Shown: positions 1 through 5,898, numbered from the stretch's first letter. The stretch is DNA of 6,318 nt from Chloroflexota bacterium (GCA_016210495.1 JACQUC010000075.1:1-6318), one strand, 5' to 3'. Notes: a model not told the origin generated them from the letters alone. Numbers and translations: made by a program.

Positions 1-1
1 G

Positions 2-859
2 ATCGATATTCAGTCGTTCTTTGACGCGCTGGATAAGGCCCATCTAAGAGAGATACTGGAGCGCAGGGTGCGCGACGGAGTGGTACTCCGTCTTATCGGT
101 AAATGGCTAAATGCCGGAGTCCTTGAAGGAAAAGCGATCACTTACTCCGACACGGGAACTCCCCAAGGCGGTGTAATTTCGCCAATCTTGGCTAATATCT
201 ACCTCCACGACGCGCTCGACCTCTGGTTCAAGAGCGACGTGAAGCCGCACATGAAAGGCCCAGCCTTTCTCATTCGCTATGCGGATGACGCGATCCTGGG
301 TTTCGCCCGGGAGGACGATGCGCGCCGGGTAATGGAAGTGCTTCCCAAGCGATTTGCGAAGTACGGCCTCACCCTGCACCCGGAAAAGACCCGATTGGTG
401 GACTTCCGAAAGCCGAACGGCCCGCCGGCTCCGCTTGGCGGCGCGGCGGGCGCAAAGCCTGGGACGTTCAACCTGCTCGGGTTTACGCACTACTGGGGGA
501 AATCCCGCAGTGGGACCTGGGTGGTTAAGAGGAAGACGGCGAAGGACCGGCTCGCCCGGGCGATTCGGAGAGTCGCCGATTGGTGCCGCGACAACCGGCA
601 CCTGCCGATAGGCGAGCAACAGCAAACCCTTGAGCGGAAGCTGCGGGGCCATTACGGGTACTATGGCATCATCGGCAACTTCCAGTCATTGTCGCGATTC
701 GCACATGCAGTCGCGAATCTATGGCTGAAATGGCTCGGCCAAAGGTCCCGGAAGGCACATCGCGACTGGGCCTGGTTTAATCGGCTCTTAGAACGATACC
801 CGCTGCCGCCGCCCAGGATTGCCCGCTCAACATCACGGAGCGCAGCGAATCCGGGATGA
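2..859 (+). CDS. ltrA: Group II intron reverse transcriptase/maturase, C-terminal part (5' truncated by window)
   Basis: The multifunctional intron-encoded protein assists splicing of its own intron RNA (maturase) and copies it into DNA during mobility. The open frame runs in from the window edge at base 2, so the GTG at 68 is internal and not the start. About 285 residues are visible. They begin in RT motif 3 (DIQSFFDALDKAHL), followed by the GTPQGG-x-ISP-x-LAN-x-YLH block and the catalytic YADD at 278-289 within IRYADDAILGF. Next come the thumb region (LTLHPEKTRLVDF, then NLLGFTHYWGKS) and the basic maturase domain X (WCRDNRHLPIGEQ, LRGHYGYYGIIGN). The protein ends shortly after RYPLPPPRI, with no HNH endonuclease domain, so it belongs to the En-lacking type. 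No frameshift or stop is visible, and the catalytic Asp residues in view are intact, so this half could be functional. The N-terminal fingers are missing only because the window starts here. Confidence 0.93.
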   Translation: MDIQSFFDALDKAHLREILERRVRDGVVLRLIGKWLNAGVLEGKAITYSDTGTPQGGVISPILANIYLHDALDLWFKSDVKPHMKGPAFLIRYADDAILGFAREDDARRVMEVLPKRFAKYGLTLHPEKTRLVDFRKPNGPPAPLGGAAGAKPGTFNLLGFTHYWGKSRSGTWVVKRKTAKDRLARAIRRVADWCRDNRHLPIGEQQQTLERKLRGHYGYYGIIGNFQSLSRFAHAVANLWLKWLGQRSRKAHRDWAWFNRLLERYPLPPPRIARSTSRSAANPG

Positions 860-883
860 AACCTCGGAATCCGTAGTACCGAG

Positions 884-957
884 GAGCCGGATGCCCTAAC
901 GGGCACGTCCGGATCTGTGGGAGCCCAGGGCGGGTAACCGCCTTGGGCCACCCGGCC
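884..957 (+). ncRNA. Group II intron domains V and VI
   Basis: Domain V, the catalytic hairpin, starts at G884. Its left strand GAGCCGGA carries the AGC triad (885-887) and pairs with TCCGGATC (908-915). The upper stem GCCC/GGGC (893-896 with 901-904) closes a TAAC tetraloop of the UMAC kind, which is known to fold like a GNRA loop. A905-C906 form the expected two-base bulge. Domain VI follows: 923-933 pairs with 938-948 (11 bp, one G-T), closed by a GTAA GNRA loop, on a basal GGG/CCC stem (919-921 with 951-953). A950 is unpaired there and is the likely branch point. G886 faces A913, where a G-T wobble is usual. Confidence 0.85.
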
Positions 958-967
958 GATGACCCAT

Positions 968-996
968 GGAGGCCCGGGGGATCAGACCGGGCCTCC
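968..996. repeat. Perfect 10-bp hairpin next to the intron 3' end
   Basis: GGAGGCCCGG (968-977) is exactly complementary to CCGGGCCTCC (987-996), with a 9-base loop. It starts roughly 10 bases into the presumed 3' exon. It lacks a following T tract on the + strand, and on the - strand the bases beyond the stem are not a T run either, so a simple terminator is not supported. A second small stem, CCGCT/AGCGG (995-999 with 1005-1009), abuts it. Confidence 0.6.
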
Positions 997-1068
997 GCTA
1001 CCTCAGCGGCCTGGCCCTCTCATTCCCGGACTGCGGCCTCAGCCGTCGAGCCGCATACAGCAATCAGC

Positions 1069-1141
1069 GCGCCCGGTGGAGTGAGGGCCTCGAAAACCGA
1101 GCCTCCAAGCCGAGACCGAGAGCCCTCACTCCACCGGGTGC
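1069..1141. repeat. Long inverted repeat with perfect 17-bp arms
   Basis: CCCGGTGGAGTGAGGGC (1072-1088) is matched exactly by its reverse complement at 1122-1138. The stem can be extended inward past a bulged A1121 by CTCG/CGAG (1089-1092 with 1117-1120). It also extends outward by a G-T wobble and two more pairs to 1069/1141. The loop of about 24 bases contains repeated CCGAG/GCCGAG words. The arms are far longer than expected by chance in 400 bases, so the structure is probably maintained or recently duplicated. Its role is unknown; candidates are an RNA hairpin, a protein-binding DNA palindrome or a mobility-related site. Confidence 0.75.
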
Positions 1142-1183
1142 AACCGCCGTAGGCGGAACGGCAGCGGTCGAAGCGCGCACCGG

Positions 1184-1232
1184 GGTGCGGACTCATCGCG
1201 CGATTCGACGGGTAGACGGAGTCGCGCGCACC
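1184..1232. repeat. 11-bp interrupted stem with a competing upstream arm
   Basis: GGTGCG-GACTC (1184-1194) pairs with GAGTC-(GCG)-CGCACC (1219-1232), leaving a 3-base bulge and a 24-base loop. The right arm lies inside the 10-base direct repeat GCGCGCACCG, present at 1173-1182 and 1224-1233. The GGTGCG segment could therefore pair with either copy. Confidence 0.45.
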
Positions 1233-1360
1233 GAGGACCTATTCCGCGATCGTGGGGTCGTTCTAAGCCGCGCCCAACACACCGGACGGCCGGTGGCGAT
1301 CCACCGCGCGGGGCAATCTCTCGCAGGAGGGATATCCAGAAGGAAAGTCTCGCCGACATT

Positions 1361-2023
1361 TCAGCTTCTTGCAAAGGCTACCAGCGAAGCGCAGTCGTCA
1401 GTTCGAGCCGAAACAAGTGAACGGATGTAGGCCTCTCTGATCTTGCCGGCAACCTCCTGCCGACCGCTACCCCAGGTAAAGGGCGTCGATCCGGCGGCAG
1501 CCAGGTAGAGGTCCGAGATGAGCCGGGTAGCCCTACCATTCCCGTTCGGGAACGGGTGTACGGTCACCAACCTGAAGTGCAGCCGAGCCGCGCGTTCGTC
1601 CAGCGTGAATGTCTCGTTCTCGTGCCAGTAGACGGCGTCATCAAGCGCCTGTTTGAGCTGATCCGGAATCTGCGACGGGTACACGCTGATGTTCGACTCG
1701 CGTCTGCGAACCGTGCCGGCCCACCGCCAAACGTCTCCGAACATCTTTCGATGCAACGTGAAGAGGAAGCGGTAATCCAGTACTCCAAGCGGTCCGACCA
1801 GTCCCGCTTGTCGAGTTGCCCAGGGAATGGCCTTGGCGATGTTTTCATACTCGACCAGGTTGAGATCGGCGCGGGTCGCGATGAACTCCGGAATGAGGCC
1901 TTCAAGATCCTCGTCTGCGATCAGAGTCGCGCCCGAAGGCTCGTGACCGATGCTCAGATGCCCGAATAGCGGCCGACCGCGAGGAGCGTCCCTCAATGAA
2001 GCGGATCCTGCAGCGTTGAGCAC
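1361..2023 (-). CDS. Mobile mystery protein B, Fic-domain protein
   Basis: A Fic-fold protein. Relatives transfer AMP or other phosphate-containing groups from nucleotides to proteins, and many act as toxins, but the target of MmpB is not known. The Fic motif is HPFPNGNGRATR, residues 156-167: H156 is the catalytic base, with the GNGR loop and R167. The fourth variable position is Asn160 where classical enzymes have Asp/Glu. Also typical of MmpB are the N-terminal GLIPEFIATRADLN block (42-55), DVWRWAGTVR (97-106), SNISVYP (110-116) and the C-terminal REAYIRSL...LVAFARS end. Length (220 residues) fits the family, with about 30 extra residues at the N-terminus. The start is the GTG at 2023, because the frame has no ATG. 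It lies 4 bases after the mmpA stop, so translational coupling is likely. MmpB is characteristically encoded beside MmpA, as here. Confidence 0.9.
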   Translation of the reverse strand: MLNAAGSASLRDAPRGRPLFGHLSIGHEPSGATLIADEDLEGLIPEFIATRADLNLVEYENIAKAIPWATRQAGLVGPLGVLDYRFLFTLHRKMFGDVWRWAGTVRRRESNISVYPSQIPDQLKQALDDAVYWHENETFTLDERAARLHFRLVTVHPFPNGNGRATRLISDLYLAAAGSTPFTWGSGRQEVAGKIREAYIRSLVSARTDDCASLVAFARS

Positions 2024-2027
2024 CTGA

Positions 2028-2492
2028 TCACGGGATTCGCCACTGGTCGTTGCGGGAGATGATGGCGTCGGAACGGATCTCCAGCTGCTCCGCCTGGCGC
2101 TCAGCGTCTATGCCTTGATCCTCCAGGGCCATCGTCGTGGCCGCGTAACCGAGCTGCCGCGCGGCGACCTTGCGAGCTTGGCGCTTGACGGTGTCTTCCA
2201 GGGAGGCGTTGGGGAGAAGGGCGTACATGACGGAACAGTCTAGCGCGCCGGCGACTTCGGCCAGCTTGGCGATCGTGATGCCACCGCTGAGCTCTGCCTT
2301 CTCGAGTTTCGCGATCGCTTCTCCCGAAATGCCGCGGAGTCTACCCAGCGACTCCTGGCTCATCCCCAGCGCGACGCGAATCGCTCGAATCCAACCGGAT
2401 CTGGGTCGTTGCCGGATCGTGGAAAAGTCGACATGACGGAACCGCCTGTCGAGCTCTCTTCGTGCCTGAGCAGCCCTCTCTCCAGGTTTCAT
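2028..2492 (-). CDS. Mobile mystery protein A, HTH transcriptional regulator
   Basis: A 154-residue DNA-binding protein of the MmpA family, recognised from its overall pattern: a basic N-terminal helix (RRELDRRF, 11-18), the block RSGWIRAIRVALGMSQESLG (31-50), an XRE-type helix-turn-helix continuing to about residue 67 (ISGEAIAKLEKAE), then ITIAKLAEVAGALDCSVMYALLP (72-94) and the conserved C-terminal segment TMALEDQ (120-126). It starts at an ATG (2492) and is immediately followed by mmpB, so it is the upstream gene of a two-gene operon. The likely role is autorepression through the palindromes in its promoter. By analogy with toxin-antitoxin pairs it may also hold the Fic partner inactive: T120-x-x-x-E124 resembles the S/T-x-x-x-E-G/N inhibitory motif of Fic antitoxins, with Asp at the last position. 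The family call is secure; the inhibitory role is inference. Confidence 0.9.
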   Translation of the reverse strand: MKPGERAAQARRELDRRFRHVDFSTIRQRPRSGWIRAIRVALGMSQESLGRLRGISGEAIAKLEKAELSGGITIAKLAEVAGALDCSVMYALLPNASLEDTVKRQARKVAARQLGYAATTMALEDQGIDAERQAEQLEIRSDAIISRNDQWRIP

Positions 2493-2571
2493 AACTCATA
2501 CGGTATCATTTCGGCCTAACAAGTCAACCTATTGGTTCTACAAAGTACCTAATTTCCGAACTAATTGGTTA
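2493..2571 (-). promoter_or_regulatory. Promoter/operator region of mmpA-mmpB with two related palindromes
   Basis: This block is sharply AT-rich (30 G/C in the 83 bases 2493-2575) between GC-rich genes. On the - strand a TTGACT (-35-like, 2527-2522) precedes mmpA, with a weak TACCGT (2505-2500) 16 bases further on. Transcripts from it would have almost no leader, so the exact promoter is uncertain. Two similar 12-base palindromes, AACCTATTGGTT (2526-2537) and AACTAATTGGTT (2559-2570), are centred 33 bp apart, about three helical turns. The first touches the -35 box. This fits operators for the HTH protein MmpA, but binding is inferred, not shown. Confidence 0.5.
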
Positions 2572-2715
2572 ATACATGGCGCTTGTTAGCGATCGGATGC
2601 CAAGATCCCCCGCCGCGCCAGGGCACGCGCCGCCTTGCTGCGCGCGGCGGCAGATCGCTTCCGGCACCTCCGGCATCCCCAGGAGCAAGGCCCAGCTCAC
2701 GATGAGTTTCGGCAT
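2569..2715 (-). CDS. Short hypothetical open frame or gene remnant downstream of the helicase
   Basis: A 48-codon frame from ATG (2715) to TAA (2569-2571); the family is not recognised. Of its first 31 codons 28 end in G or C, as in the real genes here, and the periodicity fades over the last 17 codons. The frame is also open upstream of the ATG, into the helicase 3' end, with residues such as LITARCEITRHAIGGIF, but without an ATG, GTG or TTG that I could find nearby. The N-terminal part (LIVSWALLLGM) is hydrophobic. No ribosome-binding site is evident, and the stop lies inside the mmpA operator block. It may be the tail of a decayed gene whose front was lost when the mmpAB module and the helicase came together, or chance. 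Low confidence as an expressed protein. Confidence 0.25.
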   Translation of the reverse strand: MPKLIVSWALLLGMPEVPEAICRRAQQGGACPGAAGDLGIRSLTSAMY

Positions 2716-2762
2716 GAAGATGCCGCCGATCGCGTGCCGGGTGATCTCGCACCGGGCCGTGA

Positions 2763-5700
2763 TCAGGCGACCAGCTTGAACTCCCGGAAGAACTCCGCGG
2801 GGATGTCGTGTTCCAGCCGCCAGGTGATGGCCATCGGCCGCTCCCCCTGATGGCTGACGTAGTGCGTCGGTCCGGCGAAGAAGTATGGTTCCGAGATCCC
2901 GCGATCGTCCACTTTCCTTTTGCGCACGAACAATAGCATCGCGATTCCGCTCTGCGCGTGCGTCTGGTAGCGCATGCCGGTAGGTGAAGACGCGCTCGTC
3001 CGGTTCTGGGACTCACAGTGGAAGAGCTGTGGCGAGATGGCGTAGTCGTTGTACATGGTTCGCGGAGAGTAGTCGCTCTCGGCCTTGTCGAGCGTCACGA
3101 ACATCAGTTCCGAGTTCGAGGCCGGGTCCCACAGTACGCCCTCGCGCCTGAGATACGGCCTTGCCAGCGGCAGCTTGCCAAATGCCGCCTGCACCTCGGC
3201 TAGCGTGTAGTGGCAGTGCACCTTGAGAGGCACATCCAGGTCCAGCGCGTGCGCCAGGTGGTCCACGCGATCTTCGAGGACTGCCAGCAGCTCGTCGAGC
3301 TCCCACTGGACTTCCAGACACGCCCACAGGCGCCGCAGCGAGTCGTCGAGGTCGATGGGGGCACCGCCGCCCAGGCCCCAGAGCGAAAAGTGCAGCATCT
3401 CCAACAGCTTGCGATCTGCGCCCTCGCGAGTCTTGAGATACGCTCGATAGGCCCGCAGCCGGTCGATGTCGTCAAAATGCATGCACCTGGCCAATCCTCT
3501 GCGAAGCCGCTCTTCGTCCGGCCCTTCCGGCGCCATCGGAAACCCCGCCCGCCGCTTGAGGTCGGACCAGCTGTCGCCACGCGACCGGTAGATCTCCTCG
3601 AGTGAGAGATTCGTGCGTCGAAGGTACTCCTCGAGCGTCGTACCGGGCCCGCAGCTGATGAGATCCGCCACCATTCCTTTACGGCCCAGCCGCAAGGTCG
3701 CGCGTATGTTGTCGAGAACGATTCGCTGCGCCACGCGATCGAGCGCGATGGCGCAGCCGGACGGCAGCACCGGGAAACCGGCTTCGATGCGGTTGGCAAT
3801 CTCATGGCGAGTTCCGCCCGCCAGTGCGGAAAAGCGCTGGTCGAAGCGGAACTGCTGGTGGCTCTGCCCGATGAAGTCGAGGACCGTCAGGCACTCCTTG
3901 CCCGGCGCAAGGCGAAGGCCTCGGCCCAGTTGCTGCAGGAAGATGGTCGGGCTCTCGGTGGGCCGCAAGAAAAGCACCGTGTCGATCTCCGGCACGTCCA
4001 CGCCCTCGTTGAACAGGTCGACTGCGAAGAGGACGTTCAGCTTGCGGTCGCGGAGGAGCCGCAAGGCTTCGTCCCGGGCGTCGGACGACGTCTCGCCTGA
4101 CACCGCACGCGCCGGAATGCCGGCCTCGTTGAACTTGCGCGCCATGTACTCGGCATGCGACACGCTGACGCAGAAGCCCAGCGCCCGCATTTTGCCGACT
4201 TCGACGACCTTGTCCTTCAGCGCCTGGAGCACGAGCCGCACCCGGGCGTCGTGGCCCGTGTAGACCTTTTCGAGCGCCTCGGTCTCGTAGCGTCCCCGGT
4301 TCCAGCGGACCTGCGAGATGTCGACTTCGTCGTTCAAGCCGAAGTAGTGGAACGGCGCCAGCAAGTTGCGGTCCAGGGCGTCCCACAGGCGCAGCTCGGC
4401 GGCGATGCGGCCCTCGAACCAGCCCAGGACGCTTTGACCGTCGGCGCGCTCAGAAGTTGCGGTCAGGCCGAGCAAGATCTCTGGCTTGAGGTGATCGAGG
4501 AGCCGCGTATAGGTAGGAGCCGCGGCGTGATGGAACTCGTCGATGACCACCATGTCGAAGGCGTCCGGCGGAATCGAGGCCAGGTCCGCATTCGCCAGGC
4601 TTTGAACCGAGGCGAAGATGTTGGTTCCGTGGGTCGGCCGCTTGCCGTCGACCCACAGCTCGCCCAAGGCCCCGTCGCGCAGGACGGTCCGGAAGGCTCG
4701 GAGGCTTTGCTCCAGGATCTCGCGCCGGTGGGCTACGAAAAGGAGGCTCGCCCCGGGGCGCCCCTCGCGGAACCGCCTGTAATCGAGCGCCGCCACGATC
4801 GTCTTGCCTGTGCCTGTCGCGGCGACGACCAGATTTCGCCGGCGATCGTGGAGCTTTCGTTCGGCGTCCAGCTTCTGCAGCAGTTCGGTCTGATGCGGGA
4901 GAGGCCTGACGTCGACAAAGGCAAAGCTGACGGATAGCTCCGAACCGAGCTCCTGCTTCCGGGCTTCGTCGAACCGTTTGGCGTCTTTGGTGGGGTCGTA
5001 GTGTTCAAATTCCGCGTCTTCCCAGTAGCTGTCGAACGTGGCGGCGAACTTTTCCAGCACGCCGGGCGTTTCAATGCGAGAAAGGCGAACGTTCCATTCC
5101 CGGCCATCGCTCAGAGCGGCTGCCGACAGGTTGGATGAGCCGATGTAAGCGGTGTCGAATCCGGATTCGCGCTGGAAAAGCCACGCCTTGGCGTGCAGGC
5201 GTGTCCGCTGGGTGTTGTAGGACACGCGGACCTTGGCCCCGAGCTTGACCAGCTGGTCGAGCGCGTGCCGATCCGTTGCGCCCATGTAGGTGGTGGTCAG
5301 GACGCGGAGCTGGCTGCCGCGGGCGACAAGCTTCCCCAGCGGTTCCTGGAGAAACCTGAGGCCGCTCCATTTGACGAAGGAGCAAAGGAGATCGGCCTGG
5401 TCCGCCGATTCTAGCTCCTTGGCGATTTCGGCGCCCACTCGGTGCTCGTCCCGGGCGTTGATCAAAAGGCCGCTCGCCGAAAGCGGGATGCCAGGCCGGG
5501 CCGGGCCCTTTCCACCCAGGGCCGTCGCGGGAGGCAGCACCGCGTGGAGTTCAGCGGCAGCCTGGGCGATCGCATCTTGGGTGCCGAGGCCGGCAGTGTC
5601 GCCGATGAGCCCGAGGACGGCATTGGCAAGCCCGATCTGCGCCTCGATGCGCTCGGTGCCGTCACCCGGTACTCCCCGCAGCGCAGTGACCAGTGCTTGC

Positions 5701-5852
5701 CAGAGGTGTCTCGCAAGGACCAGGTGGGACTCGGCGGGATCCAGTTTGTGGCGATCGATGCGAAGCCCTTGGGCTTCAAGGGCCGCAAGTGCCGCGTCGA
5801 GCCGATCGGTGACCAGGGCCTCGTAGAGACCGGGGACCAGTGGGACCTTCAC
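2763..5852 (-). CDS. PLD/HKD nuclease - SF2 helicase - DUF3427 fusion protein
   Basis: A 1029-residue cytoplasmic DNA/RNA-processing enzyme. Residues 1-120 are a helical lead-in. About 125-290 form a single phospholipase D-type (HKD nuclease) domain with RLHAKAW (H220, K222) and YIGSSNLS (G238-N241). The helicase core follows: LPHQ (318-321), Walker A ATGTGKT (345-351), FVAHRREIL (Ia), DEFH (438-441, motif II), LTAT (463-466, III), LFAVDLFNEGVDVPEIDTV (about 608-626, V) and QQLGRGLR (640-647, VI). From about 690 on is the DUF3427 region, which ends naturally at EFFREFKLVA. PLD nucleases usually need two HKD motifs, so this protein probably dimerises. The architecture matches the COG3886-COG1061 fusions often seen in defence islands; whether it cuts invading DNA is not established. 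All motifs are intact. It starts at GTG 5852, the first possible start after an in-frame TAA (5862-5864), with only a weak ribosome-binding site. Confidence 0.93.
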   Translation of the reverse strand: MKVPLVPGLYEALVTDRLDAALAALEAQGLRIDRHKLDPAESHLVLARHLWQALVTALRGVPGDGTERIEAQIGLANAVLGLIGDTAGLGTQDAIAQAAAELHAVLPPATALGGKGPARPGIPLSASGLLINARDEHRVGAEIAKELESADQADLLCSFVKWSGLRFLQEPLGKLVARGSQLRVLTTTYMGATDRHALDQLVKLGAKVRVSYNTQRTRLHAKAWLFQRESGFDTAYIGSSNLSAAALSDGREWNVRLSRIETPGVLEKFAATFDSYWEDAEFEHYDPTKDAKRFDEARKQELGSELSVSFAFVDVRPLPHQTELLQKLDAERKLHDRRRNLVVAATGTGKTIVAALDYRRFREGRPGASLLFVAHRREILEQSLRAFRTVLRDGALGELWVDGKRPTHGTNIFASVQSLANADLASIPPDAFDMVVIDEFHHAAAPTYTRLLDHLKPEILLGLTATSERADGQSVLGWFEGRIAAELRLWDALDRNLLAPFHYFGLNDEVDISQVRWNRGRYETEALEKVYTGHDARVRLVLQALKDKVVEVGKMRALGFCVSVSHAEYMARKFNEAGIPARAVSGETSSDARDEALRLLRDRKLNVLFAVDLFNEGVDVPEIDTVLFLRPTESPTIFLQQLGRGLRLAPGKECLTVLDFIGQSHQQFRFDQRFSALAGGTRHEIANRIEAGFPVLPSGCAIALDRVAQRIVLDNIRATLRLGRKGMVADLISCGPGTTLEEYLRRTNLSLEEIYRSRGDSWSDLKRRAGFPMAPEGPDEERLRRGLARCMHFDDIDRLRAYRAYLKTREGADRKLLEMLHFSLWGLGGGAPIDLDDSLRRLWACLEVQWELDELLAVLEDRVDHLAHALDLDVPLKVHCHYTLAEVQAAFGKLPLARPYLRREGVLWDPASNSELMFVTLDKAESDYSPRTMYNDYAISPQLFHCESQNRTSASSPTGMRYQTHAQSGIAMLLFVRKRKVDDRGISEPYFFAGPTHYVSHQGERPMAITWRLEHDIPAEFFREFKLVA

Positions 5853-5898
5853 CGGGCCATCTTACCGCCGCTCACTCCCTCCTGGTGAGGAACCTCAT
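5849..5898 (-). promoter_or_regulatory. Tandem 8-codon leader frames coupled to the helicase start
   Basis: After the PIN gene stop, the - strand shows an AGGA-type ribosome-binding site 5 bases before ATG 5898, which opens MRFLTRRE and stops at 5872. That stop overlaps a GTG (5875) in a GTGA junction. The GTG opens a second 8-codon frame (MSGGKMAR) whose TGA (5851-5849) again overlaps the helicase GTG (5852-5850) as GTGA. An AGGAGG (5883-5878) lies inside the first frame. Ribosomes could be handed on by re-initiation, which would keep helicase output low or conditional. The geometry is directly visible; use in the cell is inference. Confidence 0.35.

Larger units (their letters stand above)
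1..957 (+). mobile_element. Group II intron, 3' portion (5' end outside the window)
   Basis: A retroelement that splices as RNA and re-inserts into DNA with the help of its encoded reverse transcriptase. The window enters it inside the RT gene. It then shows, in the expected order, the end of the RT frame (859), a domain IV-type closing hairpin (862-867 pairing with 879-884), domain V and domain VI. The branch-point adenosine is probably A950, and the 3' splice site is placed at about 956-960 from the usual 7-8 nt spacing, so the right boundary is approximate. The intron 5' end and the 5' exon are not visible, so neither the insertion target nor full-length status can be judged. The intron is on the strand opposite to all the other genes here, so it did not interrupt one of them in sense. 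Confidence 0.88.
958..1360. other. Gene-free region rich in inverted repeats
   Basis: About 400 bases between the intron 3' end and the mmpB stop, with no convincing gene. Open frames exist on both strands but have no recognisable motif, and GC-rich sequence opens such frames readily. What stands out is a series of potential stems: 968-996, 995-1009, 1032-1055, 1069-1141, 1144-1156, 1184-1232 and two overlapping small stems at about 1279-1304. Short GC-rich stems occur by chance; the 10-bp and 17-bp perfect ones are less easily dismissed. The region could hold a structured RNA, a DNA-processing site such as a transfer origin or recombination site, or decayed sequence. No poly-T tract marks a rho-independent terminator. 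Confidence 0.6.

Noticed and set aside
968..996. Rho-independent terminator
   Set aside because: Strong stem but no T tract on either strand after it.
1202..1212. GATTCGACGGG, identical to the start motif of tmRNA (ssrA)
   Set aside because: No T-arm with GTTCGA, no tag frame ending in Ala-Ala-stop and no convincing acceptor partner were found in one-piece or permuted order; a chance match in GC-rich sequence is more likely.
1271..1310. Integron attC-like site beginning GCCCAAC
   Set aside because: The matching GTTRGGC-type right end and the paired inner boxes are missing.
1126..1374. 82-codon - strand frame downstream of mmpB
   Set aside because: No motif, overlaps the mmpB end and the hairpin region; no ribosome-binding site seen.
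966..1430. 154-codon + strand open frame after the intron (MEARGIRPG...)
   Set aside because: No recognisable motif, low-complexity Arg/Ala-rich translation, runs through several hairpins and into the antisense of mmpB.
1556..1969. 137-codon + strand frame
   Set aside because: Antisense shadow of the MmpB coding region, whose Fic motif is on the other strand.
2629..2725. Hairpins GCCGCC/GGCGGC (2629-2651) and CGGCAT/ATGCCG (2710-2725) as helicase terminators
   Set aside because: Only 6-bp stems without T tracts; expected by chance at this base composition.
3613..4937. Long + strand frames (216 and 260 codons) opposite the helicase
   Set aside because: They are shadows of a protein with a full set of helicase motifs; translations are compositionally biased and show no family signature.
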